From Arcicella aurantiaca (GTDB taxonomy: Bacteria; Bacteroidota; Bacteroidia; Cytophagales; Spirosomataceae): DNA of 64,000 bases. Under the pieces are notes generated by a model. The model made no database searches. It was not told the DNA's origin and saw only the letters and a program-made list of their open reading frames with translations. Shown piece after piece: positions 17,591 to 26,687 of the stretch (the stretch's first letter is position 1; the number at the start of each line of letters is the position of its first letter). The stretch is from contig NZ_QGGO01000003.1 in assembly GCF_003148625.1 (NCBI RefSeq), positions 247,214 to 311,213 of the forward strand, given 5' to 3'. The position numbers and the translations under genes are program-made.

Positions 17591-18094
17591 AAATTAAAAG
17601 AAAATGAAAAGTATCGGTTAATATTTTGTCTGATTTGAAATAGACCAAATATCAGAGGATTCGTATCGCTCAAACATGATGAAAGTCATTTTTTGAAGTG
17701 ATATTTTAGGCAGTCTAAACTTTTTCAATTAATTTATAATTTCTTAATAGTTTGTTATCGCTCCGCAATACTTTCTGATTGTAGGTTTGTATAAATTTTA
17801 AATAAGTCTGAAGAGAGTTTGAAACCCACAGACCTATTCACTTTATCAACAAGCCTATCTACCATTTCATCAATGATTACCTTCTACGGTTAAAAACTAC
17901 CCTAATCAAATTTTATCTGTTTTCTACTTTCGATTGCTTGTACCTATAATTCAACATTTTAGGCTCTACTCATTTTGCTGTTTTGAAACACACAATTCCT
18001 TATGCTGACGCATTGTTACGGTTGTCGGTATTGGTAATTGGGCTTTGCTATGCCTTTTAAAAATATTTCAACAAACAAATTATCCTAAGTTATT
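17591..18094. other. 504-bp intergenic region, nothing identified
   Basis: Divergent intergenic space between the L,D-transpeptidase and the secreted nuclease. It must hold both promoters, but no clear TAnnTTTG element at proper spacing, no coding frame and no strong hairpin were found. Confidence 0.5.
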
Positions 18095-20449
18095 ATGAAC
18101 CAAATTCGTACCCTCTCAAGAGTATTGACTAATACTCGTTTGAATCTATTGAGATTTATTGTTTTTTCTTTTTTCCTACTTATTGTTAGTTGTTTTGGCT
18201 CATTTGGGCAAACTTATTATGATATGTCTCTGGGAAATTATTCAGAAACATTTACCAGTTGGACTACGCCTTCTACAAATTCATGGTCATCAGTAGCGGT
18301 AAGTGCGGGAACAATTCCTTCGGCAACTGCCACAACGGTTGCCTCTGTTGCATTTTCATCTGGAACTTCTGGTGGTGTACAAAATGGAAGCACCAATATT
18401 CAGTTTTTATCAACAGGAACAAGCGATAATTCGTCGGCTGTTGCCTTAGACTTAAATCTAAATTTTACTAATAGAAATGCAGGAACATTAACTTTTGATG
18501 CTGCCTCTGTGGTTAACAGTACAGGAAATAGAGCAGGAAGTTTGAAAGTTTATTATGCTACAAATGGCACTACTTGGACAGAATTGACAGGTACAAATTT
18601 GCCGTTTACCGCCAATAATAACGTAGCAAAATCTGCTAATATTAGCATTCCCTTACCCTCAGCTTTGAATAATCAGGGGACTGTAAAATTACGTTTTTAC
18701 TATCACAATGGTGGACCTGCAACATCTCCAACAGGTAGCCGTCCGAAGATTTCTATTGATAATGTGACTGTTACAGGTCTTAGCACAGGCCCAACTATTA
18801 CGGTAAATCCCAATAGCCTAACAAACCTCAATTATTTTACAGGAAATGGTCCTTCAAGTGCTGGAAATTATAATGTGATTGGTTCATCTTTAACTGGTGA
18901 CATAACATTGACAGTTAATGACAATTTTGAAATATCAACTTCTGCTTCTGCTGGATTTGGGAATACACTTACGCTAACACCCAATGCAGGTTCGTTGAAT
19001 ACTCCCATTTATGCACGTCTTATTGCAGGACTATCAGTAGGTACATATTCGGGAAGTATCGCACATAGTGGAGGTTCAGCACCTACAAGCCCAACGGTGA
19101 GTTTGTCAGGCACAGTAGCAGATATTGTTTTACCTACAACTTTGGCAATTACGAGTATCACGCCCACGTCGCCTTCGCCAAATACTGCATTTATTGTCAA
19201 TATTCAAGCACAAGATAATAATCAAAATCCTCAAAATGTAGCAATGGCAACCACTGTTTCGCTTAGTTTGAATACAGGAACAGGCACTCTTGGAGGAACA
19301 TTAACAGGCGTTATTCCCGCAGGCGAAAATAGTGTAGCCATTAGCGGAGTTACTTATGATAAAGAAGAATTGGGAGTAATTTTAACGGCAACTGTTGTTT
19401 CTGGTGATGCTTTAAGTGCTGTAAATAGCCCTGCTATTAGTATTATTGACAATACACCTTCGGCAATAATTAGGTCTGTAAAAAGTGGGAATTGGAACGA
19501 CCCTACCAGTTGGACTTGTAATTGTATTCCTGCTTTAAGTGATACCGTTCGTGTAAGAAATACGCACGTTATTACAGTCATCAATTCAGATCTTGAACAA
19601 GGTTGTGCTAAATTAATTGTAGATACAGGTGGTACTTTGAATATCCAAACGGCAACTTTTAAAGTGAATTTTCCTGTTGTTCCTGTGCAATCTACCAATA
19701 TTAATTTAGCTATGGGAAATCCTTCCAATGCCACAACTGCTATCAGTAATGAAAATAACTATTTGCTTGAAAAACCTCAATATGTGATGAGTTATAGCCG
19801 AGCAAAAGCAACTTCAAATTGGGTAAGTTGGTATTTGAATAGTGCTTCCATTGGCTCAACCACTCGTCAGAACGATTTTAGAAATGATACTTCTTTACCA
19901 AGTGGTTGGTATCAAGTAACCAATACCGATTATTCTGGAAGTGGTTTTGACCGTGGACACATGACGCCGTCGGGAGATAGAACGAGTACAGTTGCCAATA
20001 ACTCAGCCACTTTCTTGATGACAAACATGATTCCGCAAGCACCCGATAATAACCAAGGTCCTTGGGAGGGACTCGAAAGTTATTTACGTGGTCAATTGGG
20101 TAGTAATCAGGAAATTTACATCATTGCAGGTTCGTATGGAGTAGGAGGAACAGGCTCGGCAGGAACAGTTAGTACCATTGCAGGTGGGAAAATTACCGTA
20201 CCAGCACAGACTTTCAAAATTGCGGTAATTCTTCCAAATGGTGATGATGACGCCAATAGAGTTTCAACTTCTACTCGTGTTATTGCCATTATTATGCCTA
20301 ATGTTCAAGGTATCAGAACCAACGATTGGCGAACATACCGCACAACCGTTGATGCCATTGAAGCAGCGACGGGCTATAATTTCTTATCGAATGTACCAAC
20401 GGCGATTCAAAATGTTATTGAGGCTCAGGTAGATACTGTGTCTAATTAA
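18095..20449 (+). CDS. Secreted DNA/RNA non-specific endonuclease (NUC domain) with N-terminal adhesion-like region
   Basis: 784 aa. A signal/anchor segment (LLRFIVFSFFLLIVSCFGSFGQ, about 19-40) is followed by a Ser/Thr/Asn-rich beta region (about 45-450) that includes a Por-secretion-type segment (PTITVNPNSLTNLNYFTGNG) and an Ig-like stretch with ITSITPTSPSPNTAFIVNIQ. The C-terminal NUC domain (about 555-775) has the catalytic DRGHMTPSGDR motif near residue 622 and the metal-binding Asn region TNMIPQAPDNNQGPW near 648. It degrades nucleic acids outside the cytoplasm. There is no recognisable type IX C-terminal sorting domain after the nuclease. Confidence 0.9.
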   Translation: MNQIRTLSRVLTNTRLNLLRFIVFSFFLLIVSCFGSFGQTYYDMSLGNYSETFTSWTTPSTNSWSSVAVSAGTIPSATATTVASVAFSSGTSGGVQNGSTNIQFLSTGTSDNSSAVALDLNLNFTNRNAGTLTFDAASVVNSTGNRAGSLKVYYATNGTTWTELTGTNLPFTANNNVAKSANISIPLPSALNNQGTVKLRFYYHNGGPATSPTGSRPKISIDNVTVTGLSTGPTITVNPNSLTNLNYFTGNGPSSAGNYNVIGSSLTGDITLTVNDNFEISTSASAGFGNTLTLTPNAGSLNTPIYARLIAGLSVGTYSGSIAHSGGSAPTSPTVSLSGTVADIVLPTTLAITSITPTSPSPNTAFIVNIQAQDNNQNPQNVAMATTVSLSLNTGTGTLGGTLTGVIPAGENSVAISGVTYDKEELGVILTATVVSGDALSAVNSPAISIIDNTPSAIIRSVKSGNWNDPTSWTCNCIPALSDTVRVRNTHVITVINSDLEQGCAKLIVDTGGTLNIQTATFKVNFPVVPVQSTNINLAMGNPSNATTAISNENNYLLEKPQYVMSYSRAKATSNWVSWYLNSASIGSTTRQNDFRNDTSLPSGWYQVTNTDYSGSGFDRGHMTPSGDRTSTVANNSATFLMTNMIPQAPDNNQGPWEGLESYLRGQLGSNQEIYIIAGSYGVGGTGSAGTVSTIAGGKITVPAQTFKIAVILPNGDDDANRVSTSTRVIAIIMPNVQGIRTNDWRTYRTTVDAIEAATGYNFLSNVPTAIQNVIEAQVDTVSN

Positions 20450-20479
20450 GTGACAGAAGAAGCATTTTGAGTTTCTTCA

Positions 20480-20516
20480 AAAAAGCCAAGTTTCGAGATG
20501 AGACTTGGTTTTTTTA
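20480..20516 (+). terminator. Intrinsic terminator of the secreted nuclease
   Basis: Stem AAGCCAAGTTTC / GAGACTTGGTT with one mismatch, followed by a run of seven T residues, 31 nt after the stop codon at 20449. Confidence 0.85.
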
Positions 20517-20536
20517 TGAAATGATGCTTAACTTAA

Positions 20537-20684
20537 TATAGTGTTTAATAAGTTTTTTGGGGAAGCTTAATTATCCGAAAGAACTTCTCGAAACAATATC
20601 CATTGCGGGTAAATAACTTTCGAGAAGTATAAAACACTAACTTCATTTCTCGAAAGTTATTTCTACTTTCGAGAAGTTGAAAAA
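20537..20684. mobile_element. MITE-like inverted-repeat element, right end lost
   Basis: Shares its layout with the complete element at 28998-29159: GTGTTTAATAAGTT at the left end, then CGAAACAATnCCATTGnGGGT, and a long hairpin ending in CTACTTTCGAGAAGTTGAA. The right terminal inverted repeat (AACTTATTAAACACTG in the intact element) is absent; the sequence passes directly into a truncated esterase reading frame. Confidence 0.7.
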
Positions 20685-21078
20685 TACGTCGTCGTCGGTG
20701 CAGGCTTGTTTAGATTTTTATGGGCCAACTAATTTCCTGACCATTCTTAATCAATCAACCCCGCACGGCTTGAATGTACGCTTACCCGCTTTGGCAATTT
20801 TGTTAGGCAAACCTTTAGACCAAGCTACTGAATTGGCAAAATTGGCAAGTCCTGTTTATCAAGTTGACAGTACTGACCCACCCATGTTTATTGTGCATGG
20901 CGAGCAAGATATTCAAGTTCCCGTTAATCAGTCGATTGAATTATGGAGTGCGTATAAAAGTAAAAATCTGAAAGCTCAAATCGAATTTATTCCTAATGCA
21001 GGACATTCTGACCCTGCTTATGGAAAGAAAGAATTAATGAACAAAATTGATGTTTTCTTGAAGGAAATAGGTTTTTAG
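20677..21078 (+). pseudogene. 3' remnant of an alpha/beta-hydrolase (BD-FAE-like esterase)
   Basis: The 133-aa frame from TTG encodes only the C-terminal half of a carbohydrate-esterase/prolyl-oligopeptidase-type hydrolase: SSVQACLDFYGPTNFLTIL, then the acid PPMFIVHGEQDIQVP and the His in PNAGHSDPAYGKKE. The oxyanion-hole strand (HGGG) and the GxSxG nucleophile elbow of the N-terminal half are missing. The 5' end is fused to the broken MITE at 20537-20684, so the apparent TTG start is part of the repeat. Most likely a non-functional fragment. Confidence 0.82.
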
Positions 21079-21141
21079 GGGTGACTATTATATTTCGGAA
21101 TGAATCTACTAATTCTACTTTGGCACTTTAATATTTGCCTT

Positions 21142-21292
21142 AAAAAGAGCCGTAGGCTCGGGAGATTTTGTAGCCCCGAAATTTATTTCGGGGAAATAAC
21201 GGAATATTTAAAGGTTTGTTTGGTCATTTTCACCCCGAAATGAATTTCGGGGCTACAAGATGGGTCAAGCCTACGGCTTTTTGAAAGAATAT
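21142..21292. repeat. Nested 150-bp inverted-repeat element
   Basis: Outer arms AAAAAGAGCCGTAGGCT and AGCCTACGGCTTTTT. Inner arms TTGTAGCCCCGAAAT and its complement ATTTCGGGGCTACAA. Each inner arm is itself a CCCCGAAAT...ATTTCGGGG hairpin. It lies between the esterase remnant and the glycosidase gene, convergent, with no coding frame. Confidence 0.82.
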
Positions 21293-21315
21293 CAATCGAG
21301 CGACGGTCGCCTCAT

Positions 21316-22398
21316 TTAATTAACACCTTTTACCAAAGCTTTCAAAACATCATCGGTGACATTTCCGAATAACGAAATCCCTGCTGCTCCATTTTTCAAA
21401 GCCAATTTAATTCCCTGAGAAATTTCATCGTTGCTGTCAAAATCTGGTAAATAAAGTCCTGCATATAACGGAAATTTGCCATGCAATGCTTTTACACCTT
21501 CTTCTACGGCATCGCCAATCCAACTGACATCTTCTTTGTAAAATTTATGGTAAATCATCGGACAAACTAAGTTTAAATTCCAATTTACCCAATCTTGACG
21601 AACGATTCTTTTGGCAACTTCTGGCGTTGGAAATACTGCCGCACTGATTGGTTTTTTGAAACTTTTTGCCGTTTCAGCCAGATGATTTACCAAGCGAGTT
21701 ACATTATCATAACGGAATTTTCTCCACGATAAATTTTGGTCTGGATTTTCAACTTTTGTAATGTCGATTCCTTTTTTCTCTTTAAATTTTTGCTGACAAA
21801 CTTCGCAATAACAAAAGTCATATTCTGGCAATTCTTGGTTTTGTTTAATACCATAAACCTGCCAAAGATTTACCGCCAAAATAACATCGCAATAACGCAC
21901 ATAGTCTAAGTGGATGCCATCAACATAAGGTTTGCTCAATTCTGTTTTTACAACATTTTCAAGATAATCTCGTACTTCTGGACGAGACGGACAAAGCCAA
22001 CGATAATACCCAACGTAAGGAGGTTTGTCGGCACAAGATTCTCCTTTTCGGTTAATAGCATACCATTCTGGATGAGCTTTTAAAAGACTTTCTTCGCCAC
22101 GATTTAGTGTCCAAATCCAACGGTGCGTTGTTAAACCTTGTTTTTTGGCAATGGTGAAATGCTTTTCGTCGTCAGCTTCAAAGAAAATTCCCGTAATGCC
22201 GTGAGCCTTGTATTTTTTGTAACGCTCTGTCAAAACTTCCGCCGATTCTTTATGGTCAGGATTAACCCAAACCCAATTTTTAAGCGTATTCGCTGATTTT
22301 TGTGGAGGCAAAACAGGTTTTGCATTAATCAATTGTGAAGATTCAACGGCTGCAAAGGCAGTTAAACCAACTTGTTTTAAAAAGGTACGTTTGTTCAT
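21316..22398 (-). CDS. Glycosyl hydrolase-like (GHL10-type) family protein
   Basis: 360 aa. The N-terminal export signal resembles a Tat leader with KR instead of RR (NKRTFLKQVGLTAFAAVES). The body is a TIM-barrel of the GHL10-type putative glycosidases: NWVWVNPDHKESAEVLTERY, GITGIFFEADDEKHF, a WLCPSRPEVRDYL segment and VDGIHLDYVRYCD (likely acidic catalytic region, about 155-168), and a Cys-rich loop FCYCEVCQQKFKEKKG that may bind a metal. Substrate unknown; likely polysaccharide processing. Second gene of an operon with the CBM9-like gene upstream (64 bp). Confidence 0.8.
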   Translation of the reverse strand: MNKRTFLKQVGLTAFAAVESSQLINAKPVLPPQKSANTLKNWVWVNPDHKESAEVLTERYKKYKAHGITGIFFEADDEKHFTIAKKQGLTTHRWIWTLNRGEESLLKAHPEWYAINRKGESCADKPPYVGYYRWLCPSRPEVRDYLENVVKTELSKPYVDGIHLDYVRYCDVILAVNLWQVYGIKQNQELPEYDFCYCEVCQQKFKEKKGIDITKVENPDQNLSWRKFRYDNVTRLVNHLAETAKSFKKPISAAVFPTPEVAKRIVRQDWVNWNLNLVCPMIYHKFYKEDVSWIGDAVEEGVKALHGKFPLYAGLYLPDFDSNDEISQGIKLALKNGAAGISLFGNVTDDVLKALVKGVN

Positions 22399-22462
22399 GT
22401 TTGAGGTTTTATGATGAAAAATAGTTCGTTAATTATCTTAAAAAATGTAATAAAATTCGGTT

Positions 22463-23527
22463 TTACGGCTTCTGTCTGACATTTAAAACACTATCTTGAT
22501 TGAGCGTAATGAACGTTTTTTTAGCTTTATCCGAAACCCAAATGATAAACGTTTGACTCGTCGCTTCCATCGAGATTTCGTAGTCGTTATTGTCAAATGA
22601 AAGTTCTGTTAAATTACTTGCATATCGTTGATTTTTAGCGAAATACGTTTTTTGTTTGTCGTAAATTTGCCAAGCAATTTGTTTTAATTTTTCGCTTTCT
22701 GGAAGTGTAAAATTGATAGGCGTTGCCCCAACATTTTGAGTAGAAAAAACGAGATAGCCCCAACGCTCAGGCAAGTGCATATTGATTGCTCCTTGTGGCG
22801 ACCATACCCAATTGTATTCTGGTAAAACGCCTTCGTTATTTTCCTTTTTCTTGCGAATATATTTTCCATCTTCTAAAGAAAAATCCCATTCAACACGTGA
22901 AAAGTTGATTCGCCAAAACGATAAATCTTGCGGAAGATGATTTTTATCGTCCATATTTAGCGATGAAATTGGAATGGCAATTTCCACCGTCCAAGCTTTA
23001 TCAATATCCTTCGATTTATTTAACGTTCCGTCGATATGAACAGCCGTTTTTAGGTTTTTCATGTCCCAATTAATCAGGGCATTTCCACCGTTTCGATAAG
23101 GTTTTGGTAAGAAAAGGTCAAACGTATTATTTGCCGCATTTACTTCCAATTCAAAGTAATTTTGAGTGTCGCCATCGGGGTCAATAAATACTTCAAAATC
23201 ATTTTCTAAGTAAACAATTTGGTCTTTTGTGGTTTGATAAGCCCAAATATTTGTCTCCTCCAATTCCGCCGCAATGTATAAATATTGGTCGTCCCAAAGC
23301 ATTTTTGCTTTTGTAGCTTGCGTTGGCAAAGGTTTTTTATCGCCTTCAATATCCACAAATAGGCTTGTCCATTGAGCTTTTTGCCAAGAAGTTTCATTTA
23401 ATTTTCCATCAATTTTTAAAGGTTTTTCAGCTCTGAAACAAGTATAATGGAGAGAATTGGGAATTGCTTGCGAAAAACCAAAACACAGTTTTAAGCAAAC
23501 TATTCCAGAAAGAAATAGTTTTTTCAT
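22463..23527 (-). CDS. Carbohydrate-binding family 9-like protein
   Basis: 354 aa, signal peptide MKKLFLSGIVCLKLCFGFSQA. The N-terminal 220 residues form a CBM9-like_1 domain: LKIDGKLNETSWQKAQWT, AKMLWDDQYLYIAAELEETNIWA, NDFEVFIDPDGDTQNYFELEVNA, WTVEIAIPISSL. In Bacteroidota such proteins are secreted and sit beside glycosidases. It precedes the GHL10-like gene in the same direction, suggesting joint action on an extracellular glycan. Confidence 0.88.
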   Translation of the reverse strand: MKKLFLSGIVCLKLCFGFSQAIPNSLHYTCFRAEKPLKIDGKLNETSWQKAQWTSLFVDIEGDKKPLPTQATKAKMLWDDQYLYIAAELEETNIWAYQTTKDQIVYLENDFEVFIDPDGDTQNYFELEVNAANNTFDLFLPKPYRNGGNALINWDMKNLKTAVHIDGTLNKSKDIDKAWTVEIAIPISSLNMDDKNHLPQDLSFWRINFSRVEWDFSLEDGKYIRKKKENNEGVLPEYNWVWSPQGAINMHLPERWGYLVFSTQNVGATPINFTLPESEKLKQIAWQIYDKQKTYFAKNQRYASNLTELSFDNNDYEISMEATSQTFIIWVSDKAKKTFITLNQDSVLNVRQKP

Positions 23528-23773
23528 ATTTTAAGTACAGTCGTTTTGAGGTAAAAATCACGACTTTTGTTGATGAAATAATCTGATTAGTACAGACAAC
23601 TTTGTGTGTTTTTCTAATCAATCAATTGCTAAAATAGACTTTTGTAGGAGAATTCAAATCCTGTTTTGAAGTGTTTTGGAAAATTATTTGGAAGAATTTA
23701 AGAAGTTGTTAGAAAAGTATTGTTTTATCTCAAAATAGGAATAAGTGTTGTCGTTCTAAATCAATAGAAAATA

Positions 23774-23808
23774 AAAAACCGCTTAATCTGACGATTTAAG
23801 CGGTTTTT
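23774..23808 (-). terminator. Intrinsic terminator of ssrA
   Basis: Minus strand: 13-bp stem AAAAACCGCTTAA / TTAAGCGGTTTTT with an 8-nt loop and T-run, starting 4-6 nt beyond the tmRNA 3' end. Confidence 0.9.
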
Positions 23809-23811
23809 ATT

Positions 23812-24209
23812 TGTGGAGACGGAGAGATTCGAACTCTCGTCCAGACAAGGAACTCGATAACTTTCTACACGTTTAGTCTTGATTATTTTTTCGAGACGGG
23901 CAAGGTTCAAGCCTGACCTAATTCCGTCCTTATCCTCTCTGTACTAAATGTTTGCTTAGAGAAATCACAACATTCGACTTTGCGTAGCGTCCCCCCAATT
24001 CTCCACGGCAAAGTTTAGCGGAGTGGGAGGTGGCGAATAGTCGCAATCTAATTGGGACTATCCAAAACGAAATTCAATTAAGAATTAAGCTGCCATGGCA
24101 TACTGAGTATTGCCGATTATTGTTTGGACTGATTAGTTACGGGAGGTCAAGACCAACTCCCGACGTGCTTACTACCGACCTGCACAAGCTGTCAATACCG
24201 GTCGTCCCC
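23812..24209 (-). ncRNA. ssrA: Transfer-messenger RNA (tmRNA)
   Basis: Rescues stalled ribosomes and tags the incomplete protein for proteolysis. The 5' end at 24209 reads GGGGACGACCGGTATTGACA and pairs with the 3' end CGTCTCC next to the T-arm GAGAGTTCGAATCTCTC (23821-23837). The 3' CCA is not encoded (CTCCACAA). The tag frame lies at 24085-24114: GGC AAT ACT CAG TAT GCC ATG GCA GCT TAA, giving GNTQYAMAA, with the conserved hydrophobic AA end recognised by ClpXP-type proteases. A terminator follows at 23774-23808. The exact 3' nucleotide could be 23812-23814. Confidence 0.95.
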
Positions 24210-24247
24210 ATTTTGCATTTGGGATTGCAAAGGTAATGATAAAAAAT

Positions 24248-24348
24248 TACCGCAATGACGCTATGACGCTATTTTTTTACCTTGCGTAATAAAATATCCA
24301 ATTTGCTACAAGATTAATCTTTTCTTTGCGTCATAGCGTCCTTGCGGT
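24248..24348. repeat. Imperfect inverted repeat between ssrA and the TonB receptor gene
   Basis: Arms ACCGCAATGACGCTATGACGC (24248-24268) and GCGTCATAGCGTCCTTGCGGT (24328-24348), 20 of 21 positions complementary, separated by about 60 bp. Just downstream of the TonB receptor stop codon, so it may help end that transcript. Confidence 0.8.
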
Positions 24349-24352
24349 TATA

Positions 24353-26389
24353 CTATTTTCCAATACTAACCGTCAAACCTCCAAAAATAAAACTCCCCGA
24401 AGCTGGTTCAAAATAGCGATTGGCAGTGGCATTAATTAAAATATTAGCGTTGTAAACTTCATTCAGTAAATTATTTACGCCAAAGAACGGTTCAAATTGG
24501 AGTTTTCCAATGTTTTTCTTGTAACCAACTCTCAGATTTACAGTTGTATAAGCATTATTGGTTACAGAATTGGCATCGTCAGCATAGATTTTACTAATAC
24601 TTCTTATTTGTGCAATGGCGTAAATTCCGATGCTGGGAAAATATCTAATTTCGCCATAAATATTGTGTTTAGGTATTCCTGTTAGCATATTTCCATCAAA
24701 TTTTCCTGCTGTTGTTTGATAAGATTTATACTGAAAATCTGAAAGGGTATAGTTAAAATACGTCGTCAATCCTGCTCTGATTTTATAGGTTAAGCCCAAT
24801 TCGATTCCTTTTCTTTCCGATAATCCTGCATTTCTGAAATAGGTTTTTGTTGCCTGATTGGGTAGCTGATAAGGTACAATTTCGTCTTCAACTTCTATGT
24901 AAAATAATGATAAATCGGCTCTGAATTTCTTGCTTAAAATGCCTTTGTACCCCACTTCAAAATTTCTTGATTTTTGTGGATTGAGACTTGGATTAAACCC
25001 GCCTGTTCCATTGGGATTATTGGATAATTCATTCAAAGATGGCGTTTCAAAGTTGGTAGAAAAGTTGGTAAAAATTGATTGTGATGGGGTAGGAGCATAA
25101 GAAAATCCAATCATTGGATTAATTTTCTGGAAAGATTGCGTAGCAGATTGGTCGCCATCGGTCAGAAATTTATCCGAAACTTGTAAACGAACATCATCAA
25201 AACGAGTGTTTAATGACATTCTAAATTTAGAACTGAATAAAAATTCTTGTAAAATAAATACGCCAATACTTCTAAATTCTTCTATTTGGTCGAGACGTAA
25301 AGTTCCTCTTTCTCCCAATAAATTATCAAATCTTTTTCTATTATCCTGTTGATTTTCAATGTCTAATCCTGTTTTTAGGCGATAGTTTTTAGTAGAAAAT
25401 TGATAATTAAATCCACCGCCCGCAAAATCACGATTAAATGCAATTTGTCCGCTCGCTTGTAAGGCTTGCTGATTAGAAAAATCTCTGTTCAAATAAAAAA
25501 CTCGTGCGTTAATTTGATGTTTTTCATTAAAATTATGGTCGTAAATAAATGCCAAACGTCCTTGTTTGAAGGTTTCGAAGGCATTAAATGTTAAATTTAC
25601 TTGTCTCGCTTGTTGACGATTATTATCAATTTCCGTTTGAGTTAAAGCTCCTGCATCTTCTGCTTTCGGACTGTTGATATAATTGGCTAAAAAAGTTAAT
25701 TTATTTTTATCGGTAAATTGATAAATCACTTTTCCATTCAAAAAATTGCGTTCCAAACGGCTATGTTCCCGATAACCAGTGCTTTGCAAACGAGAAGCCG
25801 AGACAAAATACATTAATTTCCCAAGTTCTTGTCCCGTTTTAAATTGGTATCTCTGTAAACCGAAAGAGCCAAAATTTGCTTGAAATTCTGCAAAATTTTT
25901 TGTGGCATTTTCAGAAAACATACTAATTACTCCGCCCGAAGCATTTCCATAAAGTCCCGAAGCAGGTCCTTTAATAACTTCCATGCGTTCCATCATGCCA
26001 ACATCTAAATTTCCAACTTTTGCTGTGCCGTCTGGGATTGATTCTGGAATTCCGTCCATCATAATTTTTAATCCTCGAATACCAAAAGATGCTCTTGCAC
26101 CAAATCCACGAATGGAAATGCGTAAATCTTGGGCAAAATTTTCTGAATTCATCGCAAAAACTCCAGAAACTGCCCCTAAAGATTCAAAAAGAGAAATTTT
26201 GGATTGCCCAATTTGTAAACGAGATTGGTCAATTACGGTAACAGAAAGTGGCGTTTGAATATCTTTTGCGACAAATCGTGAAGACGAAATCGTAACAGAT
26301 TGTAGCTCTTTTGATAGCAAAGTTGTATCTGTTTGAGCAAAAATCTTAAATGAAAATAGGAAAAAAGAAAGTAAAATAATTCTATACAT
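24353..26389 (-). CDS. TonB-dependent outer-membrane receptor
   Basis: 678 aa, signal peptide MYRIILLSFFLFSFKIFAQ. No carboxypeptidase-like N-terminal domain; the plug starts directly (LQSVTISSSRFVAKDIQTPLSVTVID, about 28-53; IRGFGARASFGIRGLKIMMDGIP; ERMEVIKGPASGLYGNASGGVIS). A 22-strand barrel follows, ending in the typical aromatic C-terminus (SGSFIFGGLTVSIGK). It resembles siderophore/metallophore receptors of the FecA group rather than SusC proteins, and no SusD partner is adjacent. Its promoter region abuts a microsatellite. Confidence 0.93.
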   Translation of the reverse strand: MYRIILLSFFLFSFKIFAQTDTTLLSKELQSVTISSSRFVAKDIQTPLSVTVIDQSRLQIGQSKISLFESLGAVSGVFAMNSENFAQDLRISIRGFGARASFGIRGLKIMMDGIPESIPDGTAKVGNLDVGMMERMEVIKGPASGLYGNASGGVISMFSENATKNFAEFQANFGSFGLQRYQFKTGQELGKLMYFVSASRLQSTGYREHSRLERNFLNGKVIYQFTDKNKLTFLANYINSPKAEDAGALTQTEIDNNRQQARQVNLTFNAFETFKQGRLAFIYDHNFNEKHQINARVFYLNRDFSNQQALQASGQIAFNRDFAGGGFNYQFSTKNYRLKTGLDIENQQDNRKRFDNLLGERGTLRLDQIEEFRSIGVFILQEFLFSSKFRMSLNTRFDDVRLQVSDKFLTDGDQSATQSFQKINPMIGFSYAPTPSQSIFTNFSTNFETPSLNELSNNPNGTGGFNPSLNPQKSRNFEVGYKGILSKKFRADLSLFYIEVEDEIVPYQLPNQATKTYFRNAGLSERKGIELGLTYKIRAGLTTYFNYTLSDFQYKSYQTTAGKFDGNMLTGIPKHNIYGEIRYFPSIGIYAIAQIRSISKIYADDANSVTNNAYTTVNLRVGYKKNIGKLQFEPFFGVNNLLNEVYNANILINATANRYFEPASGSFIFGGLTVSIGK

Positions 26390-26409
26390 TTTTTGTGTTC
26401 GTTATTTCA

Positions 26410-26417
26410 CAAAGGTA
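26410..26417 (-). promoter_or_regulatory. -7 promoter element of the TonB receptor gene
   Basis: Minus strand TACCTTTG is a perfect TAnnTTTG, 20 nt before the ATG at 26389. The upstream -33 region falls inside the tandem repeat beginning at about 26424. Confidence 0.6.
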
Positions 26418-26423
26418 GGAATT

Positions 26424-26590
26424 ATTGGTGATTGGTGAATTGGTGATTGGTGAATTGGTGATTGGTGAATTGGTGATTGGAGATTGGTGAATTGGTGATT
26501 GGTGAATTGGTGAATTGGTGATTGGTGAATTGGTGAATGGTGATTTAGTGAATTGGTGATTTAGTGAAGTGTGAATTGGTAAATGGTTCA
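26424..26590. repeat. Microsatellite of GGTGAATTGGTGATT units
   Basis: About 165 bp built of alternating GGTGATT and GGTGAATT words (7-8 nt), more than 15 units, degenerating at the right end. It starts 7 nt upstream of the TonB receptor -7 element. Unit number could change by slipped-strand mispairing. Confidence 0.9.
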
Positions 26591-26652
26591 TTGTGATTTA
26601 TCGGATGAATAACAATCACTAATTCACTAAATCACCACTCACAATTAAATAA

Positions 26653-26687
26653 AAAAAACCCTGAAAAGTCGAGACTCAACAGGGTTG
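26653..26687 (-). terminator. Intrinsic terminator on the minus strand
   Basis: Minus strand AACCCTG, loop of about 20 nt with an inner AGTC/GACT pairing, CAGGGTT, then eight T. No recognised protein gene lies directly upstream on that strand, pointing to an untranslated or unrecognised transcript from 26.7-27.0 kb. Confidence 0.7.

Noticed and set aside
23815..23840. tRNA-like T-arm
   Set aside because: It is the 3' tRNA-like part of the tmRNA, not a separate tRNA.
26382..26591. 69-codon frame rich in NSPITNSPI
   Set aside because: It only translates the microsatellite.
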